DNA of 64,000 bases from Pyrenopolyporus hunteri. Its lineage: Eukaryota; Ascomycota; Sordariomycetes; Xylariales; Hypoxylaceae. The DNA lies in the NCBI GenBank assembly GCA_902806595.1, contig CADCXC010000041.1:310001-374000 (forward strand), given 5' to 3'. This document shows, one piece after another, positions 9,863-21,816 of the stretch. Below the pieces are notes generated by a model. It saw only the letters and a program-made list of their open reading frames with translations, was not told the DNA's origin and did not search any database. Within the stretch, counting starts at the first letter, position 1. Each line of letters opens with the position of its first letter. A program made the translations under genes and the position numbers.

Positions 9863-11250
9863 ATGAGTGTAGATATACAAGCCTCTGTACTCCGTGGGGC
9901 GGGGGACCTCCAAATCGTAAGCTCTATCTCCAACTCCTAGGAAACGATAAAGAAATAGAAAAAGAATTTTCACTAATGAAGAAAATAGGAAACTCGAAAG
10001 CTACCAGACCCAGCCCCAGATGAGGTCCAAGTAGCCGTGGAGATGACGGGCCTCTGCGGCTCGGACCTGCATTACTTCCGGCATTTTAGGAACGGCCCGA
10101 TCGAGGTGCGGGAGCCCCTGACGCTCGGTCACGAGTCGGCCGGCGTCGTCGTTGCCGTGGGCCAGAGTTCTCCCTCCGCGCAATCTATAAACGTCGGTGA
10201 CCGCGTCGCCCTCGAGGTCGGCCTCCCCTGCGAGGTCTGCGATCTGTGTCGCGGGGGCCGGTATAACATCTGCCGCGGCATGAGTTTCCGTAGCTCCGCC
10301 AAGGCCTTCCCGCACGCGCAAGGTACACTACAGGACAGGATCAACCATCCGGCTCGGTGGTGCCATAAGTACGTCTAAAGCATGAAGATCACCTAATTAC
10401 CGTCATAGTGTTGCCTCCTCATCCTAACATCCCTCATCCGCGATTCTAATATTTACTTTCTCCAGGCTTCCGGATACCCTCTCCCTAGAACACGGGGCGC
10501 TTGTGGAACCCCTATCAGTCGCGATACACGCCCGGAACCGTGCTGGCTTGAAGTGCGGTTCGACCGTTCTAGTACTTGGCGCTGGGACCGTAGGCCTGCT
10601 CTGCGCGGCCGTGAGCAAGGTAGCTGGGGCCAAGACAGTGGTCATCGCGGATATCCTCGAGGACCGCGTTAAGTTTGCCGTCGACAATGGGTTCGCCGAC
10701 GCGGGACTCACGGTTCCGGTCTCTAATGTCAGACCCGAGACGGTAGAGGATAAGTTGGCGTACGCGCAGAATCTAGCCGAGAGGCTGAAGACGTTGAAAG
10801 TTGAAGGGGGGACGGAGGCCGTTGGCGAAGCCACTGTGACGTTCGAGTGCACGGGTGTCGAGCCGTGTATGCAGACGGCCATATACGTAAGGAACCCCCT
10901 ATTTCCCTGCTCCCGTCCTCTCTCACTGTATCTGACAAGCCCACAAGGCAACACAACCTGGCGGAAAAATCATGATTATCGGGATGGGGATGCCGGTGCA
11001 GACGCTGCCCATAATGGCCGCGTCGCTCAAGGAGGTGGACTTGGTCGGCGTGTTCCGGTACGCCAACACGTATCGAGAGGCCATCGAGCTGCTTGCAAGC
11101 GGGAACCCGCTGTTGCCCGACGTTCGGAAACTCGTCACGCACCGGTTTCAGGGGCTAGGACGCGTGCCCGCTGCTTTCGAGACTGCGGCGAGGGTTAAAG
11201 ACGAGGAGGGAAATCTGGTTATCAAAGTCATGGTAGATATGACGAATTAG
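9863..11250 (+). CDS. Zinc-dependent medium-chain polyol (sorbitol/xylitol-type) dehydrogenase
   Basis: There are four exons: 9863-9916, 10001-10368, 10466-10886 and 10948-11250, giving 381 aa. Introns are GTAAGC...CGAAAG, GTACGT...CTCCAG and GTAAGG...CACAAG, and all joins keep frame. The GroES-like zinc fold shows TGLCGSDLHYF and LGHESAGVV (catalytic zinc Cys and His-Glu). The structural zinc motif is CEVCDLCRGGRYNIC. The nucleotide-binding domain has VLVLGAGTVGLLCAA, followed by VVIAD ending in the acidic residue expected for NAD preference. PGGKIMIIGMG and DLVGVFRYANTY are typical of sorbitol/xylitol/L-arabinitol dehydrogenases. It probably oxidises a polyol to a ketose in the cytosol. It is convergent with the NLR gene, 89 bp from stop to stop. 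Confidence 0.92.
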
Positions 11251-11339
11251 CCCTCCCTTATCATCACCCCGTTCCGCCGTATAAAAGCTAGGTAGTTAAC
11301 TAGTGATACCCGCAAGTAATATCATCATCTCCACAAGCA

Positions 11340-14300
11340 TCATTTTACCTTACGAGCATACGAAGCTAAAGAGCATTTGGCCGACACCGTATGAGGGTGA
11401 GTTTCACCCAGTACGCGTTCCATCGACTTTAGCACTGGCTCCAAAATTTCCTTTGCCTCCTTATACTTTCCCTGCCTCCCAAGGCTTACTGCCAGATTGT
11501 ACGCGGCATTAAGTGTGCCGGGGTGTGTCTTCCCGAGCGTCCGCTCTGTCAGCTCTTTAGTTTGCTGGAGTCTCTCCTGGGCCTCTCTGGCCTTTCTTTG
11601 ACCTAAAATGGAGATCCCAAGGGCAACCATGGTGGACAACGTGCTGGGATGGGTCCCGCCCAATATGCGCTCCCTCAACTCCAACACTTGTCCCAGTATT
11701 TCCTCGGCCTGTTTATATTTTTGTTGCATTCCAAGAAGTATTGCCAGGCTGTTCATTATGCGAATCGTGCTACGATGCTCCTTCCCCAGTACTCTCTCCG
11801 CCGTCTCTAGGGCTAGCCGTATTATCTCTTCGGCCTCTCTGTAGTCTCCTTGCTTTGAATCGACTTTGGCGAGATTATTCGTGGCCGCAGGTGTCTCGGG
11901 ATGTTCTCGGCCTAGGCCCGGCTCATCAAACCCTAGCCTTTTATTCCTCAAGCGTTCTAGTCTGTCATATTCTGCACGGGCTAGGATCATCGCAAGCTGA
12001 TCCATACAGAGGAGGGTCTGAATATGTTCTCTGCCTTGTAGTAGCTTTGATAGTTCCAGCTCTTGTCGGTATATTCGCGCAGTTTCACTATAATTTCCCA
12101 TCACCTTGTAGCTGTCTCCAACCTTTGCAAGTAGATTGAGGCTTTCGCTCCCCTCGCTGGACTTTTCAAGCTCTAATGCCGTTTGGCAGTGTGGCAGATA
12201 CCTCACCCACGCCCCCTTATTCGCGTAGTAGGGGGCAGGGTATTTTTCGTTAAGTCGTCTAGTCGTTTCTGCTATACACCCTTGCCACGTTCCGTTTTCT
12301 CTCAGCCAATTGCGCGTCGCTAACCGAATAAGTCTATGGATATCGAATGAATCTTGTTGGTCGCGTTCTATGATAAACGCGTACCCTTTTAGGACGCCGA
12401 TCGCTTCATCTGTTTCCAACTCATCTTTGCCAGGGGGGAGAAGCGAGGTTGGGATATCTTTTTCCGCTAGGCAGCAGATGAATTTCAGGTACTCTGCAGC
12501 AAGCGGACAGTCTCGAGAAATATGGTCAAATGAGATCAACCAGGTTGTAGCCACGGGGTTGCGGGCGGATTTGTAGCGTGTTAGGTCCTCGAAATTCTGG
12601 CTAAGCAGCCGAATCTTCGTTTCGTCACTCGAGTAGCAATGGTCGAGATATTTTCTGACGGTCATTCCGGTCCTAAACATATATGATGCCGCTTGTTTGA
12701 TGGCCAATGGGAGGTTGGCTAGGAATTTCAACAACCGTATTCTGCTCTCTACATCGCACGTCTGGTCTTCCGTCAACCCGGTTCGTAGCATATCGATCGC
12801 TTCGTCATCGCTCATTTCAGCCACAGTAATAACATGACCCTTTGAGATACCAAGTTTTGATGTCACCTCACGAGTTCTCGTTGTAAAAAGGATGGAGCCT
12901 CGTCTACTAAATGGAAAATAGTCGGAAAGCCTTGGCCCAGTGAATAACAACTTCGGATCGTCGACGTTATCAATGATTAGTAGCCAACTACCGATGCTCT
13001 CACAACTGAGTTTCGCCTTCACGAGTGCTTTAATATCCGCCTTATCGTCATCGATTCCTTCTATCCCAAGACGGTACCCTATATTGCGATAGGCATTTTG
13101 AAAACTGGTCGTGTTGGTGGCAGGAACCCAGAAGACGGAGCAGTTGGGCTGCTGCTCTTTGACACGGTAGGCGGCCTCGAGAGCAATCTGGGTTTTGCCG
13201 ATACCCCCAAGACCCTCGATGACGGTCCTTTGGCAGTTATCGTTGGTGGCGCTTGGGCGGACGAGTTTTAGAAGCTGCTGCAGGATGGATTCGCGGCCGA
13301 TAAAATGTTCGTTCCGTCCAAGTGGGACTTCGAAGTGAGGTTCCTTTGCAGCTGTGCTGTTGTAAGAATACTACCTAAGGCTTAAACGCAAACAGGAGTA
13401 GAGAAATCTCACTCTTATCCCGACGCTTTAGGGTTATCGATACTTCGTTCATGATAGATTGAATGCCTTCTTTGACCAATTTGAAGTCATGGCAGCCCGG
13501 CCCGCCAAACTTATTCATCATTACATGTGTTCTCCCGAGGCCCTGACGGGGAAAGCCGTCGAGACAGGCCGAAGACTGGGTAACGAGCTGCAGAGGTTAG
13601 AAAAGGGGTTTGAATGCAGACAGTCGTTAACTCACTATACTACCACGTGACAATATATTCGAAAGACGTGCTGGAAGAAACCTGCTCGCTATATTAGTTG
13701 TCTCCGTCTCAAAGAAACACCTAATAGGCATCCGCATGGAACTAGCGTTGACGATCTCAGCAAACTTCTGGACCCGGTCGCGGACGAAAGAATGTCGTTT
13801 TTCGAGATCCTTGATCAGCTCATTCGACGCATTCTTGCCCATGATTCCCCGAACGAGTACAAGCCACGAGGCGGGACCGGCTGCATCCGTTCCAGAGAAT
13901 GGGGTGGCTAGGAAGACGATGCCAACCGTAAACCGGAGGATTTGGCGGTACTTGCTGCCTTCTTGAGCCGCCCGACAGATGGCCTTCCGACGTCAGGTCC
14001 GCGTTCGCGTACTTTAGGGATAACTTACTTCTGCTAAGATGAGTCCTCCGAAACAGGAAGCGATGAATATGATCGGCCGAGGCTTAGTGCCTTGTTCGCT
14101 TGCCACAAGGGCGAGTAGATTGTCAGCATGGCCTAACAGGGTTTGAACTGGCGCGGCGTCGAAAATCTTCGCATTCCAGTCATATGTGTAGATCTTGGCT
14201 TCCGGAACTGCGGCTGGCAGCATGTCGTGATCCCTCAGCCAGTTCACCACTCGGCTTCCGTCCTTTTTATCAAATTCCCACGTCCGTGGTGACTGGGTTT

Positions 14301-14515
14301 CTAAGCCATGGATCGCGATAATGCTATATACCGACCGCGATCAGCAAGATATATCCTTAGTAGAGGAGTTAGACATACTCGACGGTAGTATTATCATCTG
14401 CGCCTTCGGCAGGGGCAATCTTTTTCAATCCTAGGTACGATTCTGTAGCCGATTGCGATAGTGAGTATATTGCTGTTTCTGTCGGGCGGGCGTAGGGCAT
14501 ACCGCTTCGTCCCAT
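11340..14515 (-). CDS. NLR-type STAND protein: alpha/beta-hydrolase-like head, NB-ARC NTPase, TPR repeats
   Basis: There are five exons (14515-14379, 14323-14029, 13983-13636, 13587-13413, 13351-11340), and introns of 45-61 nt with frames agreeing throughout, giving 988 aa. The head is a DUF676/lipase-like fold with DIIAIHGLETQSPRTW (about residues 46-61), FIASCFGGLILAE (132-144) and VGIVFLATPFSGTD. In the elbow the usual G/C-H-S-x-G-G reads A-S-C-F-G-G, so Cys136 stands where the catalytic Ser is expected. NB-ARC follows, with Walker A GLGGIGKT (365-372), Walker B WLLIIDNVDD (about 441-450) and NLPLAIKQAASY. From about residue 725 there are kinesin-light-chain-type TPRs of 42 residues, with LGKEHRST, LGGTHPST, LGKTHPGT and LGETHPHT. 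Such proteins are implicated in fungal non-self recognition. The partner and output are unknown. Confidence 0.88.
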
Positions 14516-15876
14516 TGTAAGAGAAACCCTACATGTTACGGCGTTGCAGGGCTTTTCTAGAATGCGGTTGTTATTCGAGCAAGGTAGTTGCAATACAGGA
14601 CCTCGGCGGTATGGGCGACTTTGCGAGGCAGAAGATTGATGAGCCAGAGACGAAGAAACCCGTGCCGTAAGTACCTAGGTAAGTGAGTAAGCAAGTACCT
14701 ACTTATGTACATAATATGGTGAGGCTTCTTTGGATTTATAAGGAAATATGATATAAGTGGACGGTTTAGTTTCTGTCTATATCGACGCATCAAACGCGAC
14801 AACATAAGTATACCCCCAATGAGTCTTCTACTCTGTAGTTATGGCGAAGTCTTAGCCATTCGACTAGCCATACTACGACTAAGGGTGTTCATCGATAACT
14901 TTGCCGTATTACACGTGGACGGGGAATATTGGCCGCCTGTTTCCTGCCCGATCGCGAAGCTCTTTCGTCCGATGCTGCATTAGGTACGATCATGAAGACA
15001 CAGCCCCGCACAGCCTCATCGAGTCATGTACGTACATGGAGTTCTATCACTTCAGTCAAAACCAAAACCAATATGATTCTATCAGACGCATCCGCATAAG
15101 TAGGCGAGGAGAAGTCTCAGGGAAAACAGGTAACTCTCTATCTCCCCTCACTAAAATTCGGTAGGCGGCCGAGCCGAAAATCTGGTACGTTTCCGAGTGA
15201 GTTTAACTGCTAAACTCACTGCAATTATACAGCGTCCAGTGCTTTCTAGGACGCTACAGCATTGTACTTGCATAGGTACCTAGGCGGTGCGTCTATCCTG
15301 CAAGGAGCACTGTATTTCTGCACGCTGCAATTTAAGGGCGCACCCTGCCTGGTACCTAGCCATTGATTTATTTAACCACCTACCTACCTGTTTCGACATT
15401 GGTAAGTTTCGTTCATAGAGATAACTGTTCTTTAGCAGTATAACTCCTAGAATCATAGGCCCTATACCTATATTCATGTCGAGCCAAAGAACGCGATGCT
15501 CTGTAGCTATAGTGGGCTAATAGTGCAAATACAGTGTAATACAGTGCATAGCCCACGCGGAACTAGGGGTCTTGTCTTCCAGGGCCTAAAGTCATAGCTA
15601 CTTTCCAGGATTCACGCCCATGAGCGATCTCACCTTCTTACAACCGTACCGCCGCCTAGCAAAGCGATATCTAACTAACATACAGACCCAATGAGGTTAC
15701 TTTGGCACACGAATAACGCCTAACTATAGGTAGTCTATTCATCTATAACTCACGGCCGTCTTGGCCATTTACGTAGTCTGGGCTGTATCCTACGGGTATG
15801 TATACCTCTTGAGCGTGCCGCTCACACTCTAGACCCCCGAGCTCATAACCTACACTTCGCAACCCAACAACCCGCT
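14516..15876. other. Intergenic region with hairpins and TACCTAGGTA-type repeats
   Basis: No gene is supported. The region holds a perfect 10-bp-stem hairpin (15196-15205 with 15211-15220), an inverted GTGGGCTA/TAGCCCAC pair (15512-15519 with 15549-15556), an AGCGTCC/GGACGCT pair near 15232-15254, and palindromic repeats at about 14669-14699 and 15268-15279. Fragments such as AATTATACAGCG echo the interior of the element at 4621-5262, so a decayed relative is possible. Confidence 0.5.
15196..15220. repeat. Short perfect hairpin
   Basis: AGTGAGTTTA and TAAACTCACT form a perfect 10-bp stem around the 5-nt loop ACTGC. It is intergenic and no coding frame overlaps it. Confidence 0.75.
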
Positions 15877-17155
15877 TTATCCCTCGAAGCCGTTCGGCAG
15901 CTTCCTGCCCTCTTTCTTGTCCGGGAAGCCGAAGTTGATGCCGAAGGGCGGATACACGTAGCGCTGGACCTTGCCCTCCTTGACCAGGCTGTCCGAGTAG
16001 TCGTTCAGGATCTTCATGTCCTCGGCGCCGAGGTCGACGATCTCGAGGTTGGCCTTGATGCGCGACTCGGTCACCGACTTGGCTAGCACGGTGGAGCCTC
16101 GGGCGACTATCAATCAGCCTTGTTAGAATTGTCGCATGCTTATAATGTTATAGTCTATGGATATATATAGCTGGGAGAGAGAAAGAGAAAATGACGAACC
16201 GTGGTAACTTAGCAGCACAGTCCCCGGACTGACGCCCTTCCGCTGCGCAACCTTATTCACGGGCTCGCTCTGCAGTAACGGCCCGCCGGTACTCCCTAGT
16301 GGGCTGTACGCCACGATGTGGATGCCCTTCTCCTTGCAGAAGTCGACGACCTCCTGCTGAGGGAGGGCCGGGTGGTTCTCGATCTGGTTGATGGCGGGGA
16401 CGACCTTGGCCTTGGCGAGGAGCTGCTGGAGGTAGGGCTTGCTGTAGTTGCAGACGCCGATGCCCCGGACCTTGCCGGTGGGGAGCAGGGCCTCCATCTG
16501 GCGCCAGGTCGCGACGTGGTCGTGGTCCCAGAGGATGTCGCGGGAGCCGTCGGGCAGCTTGGGGAAGCGGTCGTCGTTGCCGTGGGGGTTCATGCCGACG
16601 GGCCAGTGCACGAGGAACAGGTCGACGTAGTCGAGCCCCAGCGCCTTGAGCGACTTGTCCAGCCCCAGCTCCACCCGCGAGCTGTACGTGTTCCACACCT
16701 TGGTCATCACGAAGATGTCCTCGCGCTTCGCGTACCCGGCGTCGAAGGCCGCCTTCAGCCCCTGCCCGACCTCGTCCTCGTTCGCGTAGCAGTACGCCGC
16801 GTCGATGAGCTTGTACCCGTGCTTGATGGCCAGCTCGACGGCCTTGGCGACTTCACCCGGCGCCGCTTGCCATGTTCCTGTTGGTAGTGGGGGGTTGTGT
16901 TAGCAAGATGAGAGTATCTATGAGTTAGATATCTGTATAAGGAGAGTGCTTTTCAACTGTAGCGCTAGAATTATGCGATATAGTTATCCACGCTCTACGT
17001 GACTATACAAACCGTCGAAATCTGTATAAAAGGGAAGAATCTTTGTCCACGGTTGTCGTGCGGATAAGAAGAGGGGAGATGGAGCGGACAGACGTACCAA
17101 ATCCAACAGCGGGGATCTCTTGGCCGGTGTTGAGCTTAAAGGTCGAGGGAGCCAT
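15877..17155 (-). CDS. Aldo/keto reductase, GCY1/GLD (NADP+ glycerol dehydrogenase)-like
   Basis: There are three exons: 17155-17098, 16877-16200 and 16106-15877, giving 321 aa. Introns are 220 nt (GTACGT...CAACAG) and 93 nt (GTTCGT...TGATAG). The tetrad is visible: Asp and Tyr in LIDAAYCYANEDEVGQ, Lys in VMTKVWNTYS, and His in LFLVHWPVGMNP. IGVCNYSKPYL and INQIENHPALPQ match AKR signature 2. The ending VARGSTVLAKSV (the AKR NADPH loop) is restored only by the second splice, which supports that join. Length is normal for AKR families 3 and 5. It probably reduces small aldehydes or interconverts glycerol and dihydroxyacetone in the cytosol. The donor GTTCGT of intron 2 is not a consensus site. 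Confidence 0.9.
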
Positions 17156-18832
17156 CGTGAATCTGTATTGCGCACGCCTAGAATTATAGCAAAGTTTCAA
17201 CCGAAGCAATTCCGAGCAAGAGATAGAAAATGTGTATTCCAATTCAGGATGGTATAAGTGGTATATACTCGACGATGTGCAAGATACTTCTAGCGGCTAC
17301 GTAACGGTATTTATCATGGCGCATCCCGGCAAAATAGGGAGCGAAGGTAGCTAGCTATCTCGGGTAGACTAATCGGTATGCTACACCTAGCATGGATAGG
17401 GGAGCTGGCCACCGATGGCTTACCCTTAACCGACCTAGATACCTACCTAGGTAGTTAGTTAGTTTACTTACTTTCTTACGGGTCTTTCCACTCTCCATGG
17501 TGTATTTATGGATCCGTATATATATAGTTTCGATTTACAACAGTTAATATCGAAGTTTGATACCGGAATATAGTTATATTATGAAGTGCTTCTCTTTCGC
17601 TTTCGCTAGAGTTACAAGAGTGATATAAGAGACAGATTTGTTGATTACCGGCTAAAAACCATGGAAGTTCATAGACATTCTCGTTAGTTAACCCGTCAAT
17701 ACTTGGACAAAGTGAGCACTTATACCACTTTGTCGCCTCCAAATTCCCCTGATTTTTCATATGCCCTCGCCTATGGGAAGTCAACTGTTACCACTCAACC
17801 GCTTTTATACCCAAGACGCAAAATTCTAAACTGTTATTTACTTTACGAACCTCGATGCATCTCATACTCTCACATGCACTTATGTAGGTAGGTACCTGTG
17901 TGGCCAGTAGCTGCAGTTGATCTACCCCACCACGCCGTTGAAGTAGGGCAGTCGGTCGCCGAGGCACGTCACTGGTCCAAATTTACCTGATTCCGTTGGA
18001 GATGATGCGATTTAGTTCAGCACATAGGGCGTGCTACCCCGCCATCCGCAAGGTACGGGTCTATACCGCTTGGTACCGTATGAAATGCGAACTTGAGTTT
18101 CTATGGACGAATTTTTTTTTCTCTTCGGAGAAAACGAAATCACCTATCTTACGTGGCCAAACTCCAGAGAATTGGTAAGTTACATCTAAGTTACCTTATA
18201 TGTTACCCCTTATACGTAACCGTATAAATACTCTGATTTACGATCCACGTGGGGTAAGGCGACGGAAGATTCTTAAACTTGTTAGGGCAAATCTCGGGTG
18301 GATCTAAGGCCGAGTAGCCCCCTATCCACGTACTGGATGCGGGCGAACGAATGGGACGGTTGGTATGGCATCCTTCCGATGGGGCTGTTGCTGTAGAGTG
18401 TATGTACTACCTAAGGCAGTTCTTCGGGGTTCTTATTATTTCTACGTGATATATCGGACAGGAATCGATTAGACACCTAGGAAGGTAAGGATAAGGATGA
18501 GTTAAGACCGTGTGAACTCGATAATCGTAGTCATGGACCAGCTAATTAACAAGACCATACTCGTAAATATTCGAATTTAGGACCCGCGTAAGAACCGACT
18601 CAACGGGGTCTTCGTTTCGACGGATATACTATGCATGCATCAACCGGTCCCATGTCATGCACGCCATTACAAATGTAATATGTAGCCCAACGCCTCGAGA
18701 TCCCGCTCTAGGGGGTACGCAACGTAATAATGTACAAGGTGAAGAAGATAATGGTAGATCGTACACCAGCGCCCCTACTAATTGGTCTCATCTCTCTCGT
18801 CTCTTCTCGTCCGGTCTTGTAAAAGTTTTCCT
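17156..18832. other. Intergenic region, no gene recognised
   Basis: This 1.7 kb lies upstream of the aldo/keto reductase and downstream of SED5. It contains TACCTAGGTA-type repeats at about 17436-17458 and 17884-17900. A 92-codon frame on the minus strand (17506-17784) has no recognisable motif beyond one C-x2-C and is not called. Confidence 0.5.
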
Positions 18833-20069
18833 TTAACCTGCAATGAGGACCCATAATCTGTGTATATGTTTAGTAAAAAAGACCAATTACCTCCGGAAGT
18901 CGAGAGGAAAATATGATAGAAGATGGAGCGAAAGGCCATGGAAGGATGTGTGGAAGAAATGCGACTCACAGGAAGAATATCATCAGAACGCCAAACATCT
19001 TGGCGATCAGCCACCGGTTGCTCGATACGCGGGACCAGTACTTGAGCAACTCCCGCTGAGCGCCCTGTACGTTGTCCACGACGTCCTCGGTGTTGGCGTC
19101 TATGCGCTGGATCATCTCGCTCTGCTCCGACACCATCTGCGCCAGCTGCCCGAAAATAGATCCTAGCTCGCTGATCGTCTTCTCGATGGCCTCGATAGCC
19201 TCGCCTCGTTGCTGGATATACGAGTTCTGGGGCACCGCTTCCTCCATCATAAGCAACTGCTGGTCGCCTACCGCGGCTGGAGGGTTTAGCGTGAGAAGGT
19301 CGGCACCGGGCGACGGCGTGCCCCGGTTCGGCGTTCCGTAAAGCGGGCTCGCGGATTGCTGTTGTAGAGACGAATTCTGTGCATGCTGAGAGACAGAGGA
19401 TATGAAGTTCTCGGTCCGCGAGCGCGACGCCTGGATATTCTTTGTGCGCACCTCGAGCACGTCCTTGAAGTTAGCGCCCACGTCGCTAAGCTTCCCCTGC
19501 AGCATCAGGACAATGTTCTTGTTGTGTTCGCCCTCCTGGTCCGCCTTCGGGTGTTGCTGTCGTGATAACGCTTGTAATCCGCTAATCTGTTGATTTAGCG
19601 AGGAAAGATCCTGTTTTATTCTGTTCGGTAGGAAAATATCATGTTAGATCATCTATATGGGTTAAACAGAGGTAGTTTGGTTTAAGGGAGAGAGTGTACA
19701 TGAAGGTAAGTTCGTTGATCTCAACGGGCCGGTCGTCGAACAGGGTCTTGCGCTTCGCCAGCTGTGCCAGCTTTTCTAATTTCCCCTACGGAAGCGCGTC
19801 AGTAACCGCCATGTAATACTCATATTCTTCCCCTCGGGACGGTGAGATAATACCATCGTAGCAGCGATTCCGCGCCCTATCTCGGCGGCGCGCCTAGCGA
19901 ATTCCGACCTCCGGTGTGGTTGCGCGTCGCCATTGGCAGCAGCCTTTTGCGAATCTGTCAGAAGCGATCTTCGCTGGGCGCCGACCTTGGACGAGGCTTG
20001 TCGCTTCTGAACTTGGGTGAGCACAGACCGGAATTCGGCAGTGCGATCTTGTATCGACGTAACGGCCAT
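18833..20069 (-). CDS. SED5: Syntaxin 5 / SED5, Qa-SNARE of the early Golgi
   Basis: There are four exons (20069-19854, 19785-19700, 19620-18970, 18857-18833), giving 325 aa. The N-terminus MAVTSIQDRTAEFRSVL is the Sed5 Sly1-binding type of start. The Habc region continues through GKLEKLAQLAKRKTLFDDRP and KQDLSSLNQQISGLQ. The Qa-SNARE helix is near 240-295 (SELGSIFGQLAQMVSEQSEM, then IQRIDANTEDVVDNV, with the central Gln). A C-terminal anchor MFGVLMIFFLLWVLIAG closes the protein. The last 25-nt exon supplies the end of the anchor: a GTGAGT donor sits inside FFL, and the acceptor ACACAG gives L-WVLIAG-stop. It mediates fusion of ER-derived vesicles with the Golgi. The donor of intron 1 (GTATTA) is weak. 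Confidence 0.95.
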
Positions 20070-21816
20070 CCTGACAGGCTGTCGGGATGGCTAGTTGGGA
20101 AGGTTTTACGGAGGGACGTTCGTTTTCGCGGGTTCGCGTCGTTCGCGTCCTTCACGACTATCGTAGTTACGCTCGTTGCTTCGTTCGTAGTTGTTCGTGA
20201 GAATGCGTATGAGTTCGCGATGATTGCCACGGTAGGACGGTAGGGTGAATGATGAATCCACAGCGGAGGGGCCGGACACGGGGAACTTGTCTTGATCGCA
20301 GACTGAATAGACAAGTACAGGCGGATGGAGGTGATGATAGCGAGACCTCGGGAAAACCGGGTAAAGCAGAAGCCGATGGGCTGGGGAGGGTTCTAGACGA
20401 CAATTGACAATTCTTCTTTTCTTTTTTTAGAACGACAGATAGTAGGTTAGAGATTCGGCTCTCGTCTCGAACTCGGGGAGTAAAATTGGGATCCGACGGG
20501 GCGTAGACAAGACAGGGAGGGTTTCCAATGTGGCCTTATCAGGTTTGACGTTGATGGATGGATTTGAGAGAGTGAGCGTTTCAGTAACGAAAGGTGGCAG
20601 TATGCTGCTGTGCTGGACTTGGGCGATTAAGATGATTAGGGTGATTTAGGTAAGTGAAGATAAGTGAAGTGAAGAAAGAGAGAGATTGATTTGTATTATC
20701 CAGGTTTCGAAGTTTGGTTGCCCCGGGCGGGAAACTCGATAAGTTGGTAAACTTCAGCCTTAGCACTTTCCCGAGTGACTTTGGAGCGACTTTAGGGCGA
20801 CAGAGTGACAGAGGCCAGTCTGTTCCAATTGCCCTGAGAAATTGCAGGGTCGGCACGGTTGTTGGACGTGGCGGTGCTCTCATTTCCTCGTATCTGAGGT
20901 ACCTGTACTTGGGTACTTAGGTGGGGGCAATCTGTGGCTTCAATCTCTGTAACACAACCTACTGCGTACCTACTTAGGTACCTATGTACACGGCAGCTGC
21001 AGCTGGTCTTGGCATTCAATAGCTCGGTTCGTGTGTCGCAAAGGTACCTCGGTACTTCGTAGAGGCTTACAAGTATTTCAACAATAAGTGACCAATCTGA
21101 AGCAATTTCGAGGTCTATCTTGACGAATTCATAAATCACCACTCGACCGAAGGAAATAAACAACCGTCAACTCGGATGTATCGTAATCATAAATGAACCA
21201 AGTGCTACCTACAGGTTTAGAAGCAGATAGGCTCGGTTCGACGCTCTACAGTAACTAATAAATACCTGGCGGGTATGGGCCAGTCGACATAAGATCTCTA
21301 TGTATAATACCCAAACCTCCTCAAGACAAAGACTTTTTTTCTTCCTCAACGGAGTCTCCTCGGAGAAAAGAAAACAGACAAATTTCCGCCGGGGTATGTA
21401 GGTACGTAATAAGATAGACCAGGACGGAGAAAGAAAAAATGCGAATAAAACGACGAACGTATACGATATGGTATGGTGTATCCTTTCCTGTCCTTTCCTT
21501 TCATCTCCTCCCCTATTCTGCTCCGTCCTGCTTGAACAGACGAAAACAGCGCTACCGCCGGTTCAATTCGGTCATTTTTCATATTAACGTCTTACGAACA
21601 TCGAATCGAATACGTCCTTTCCTCCTTCTCCTGCTATTATTGCAAGTTTTTCCCTTCGTGTAGTTACGTCTTGTATCGTAAGCCCCTAGGCAATCCATCC
21701 AAATTTAGACGGACAGCACCAGGGCCCAGCAGCCAGAGAAGCAATAAAAAGAACAACTTGTCCGGCATCGAATTTCATAATGCCACCCGGATCTCGCTGT
21801 CGCTCCCCCTCACCAC
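20070..21816. other. Intergenic region upstream of SED5
   Basis: The region is bounded by the SED5 start and the stop of the large disordered protein, both on the minus strand. Arginine/serine-biased open frames on both strands near 20070-20400 look like leader sequence and not genes. TACCTA-type repeats occur at about 20900-20935 and 20970-20990. Confidence 0.5.

Noticed and set aside
16318..16887. 189-codon plus-strand open frame
   Set aside because: It is antisense to the aldo/keto reductase exon. The GC-rich codon usage of that exon keeps the opposite strand open, and no motif is present.
6243..17155. Secondary-metabolite gene cluster
   Set aside because: There is no PKS, NRPS, terpene synthase, transporter or pathway regulator, and an NLR interrupts the enzymes.
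17506..17784. 92-codon minus-strand frame with one C-x2-C
   Set aside because: One Cys pair is not a zinc finger, and there is no second ligand pair or homology I recognise.
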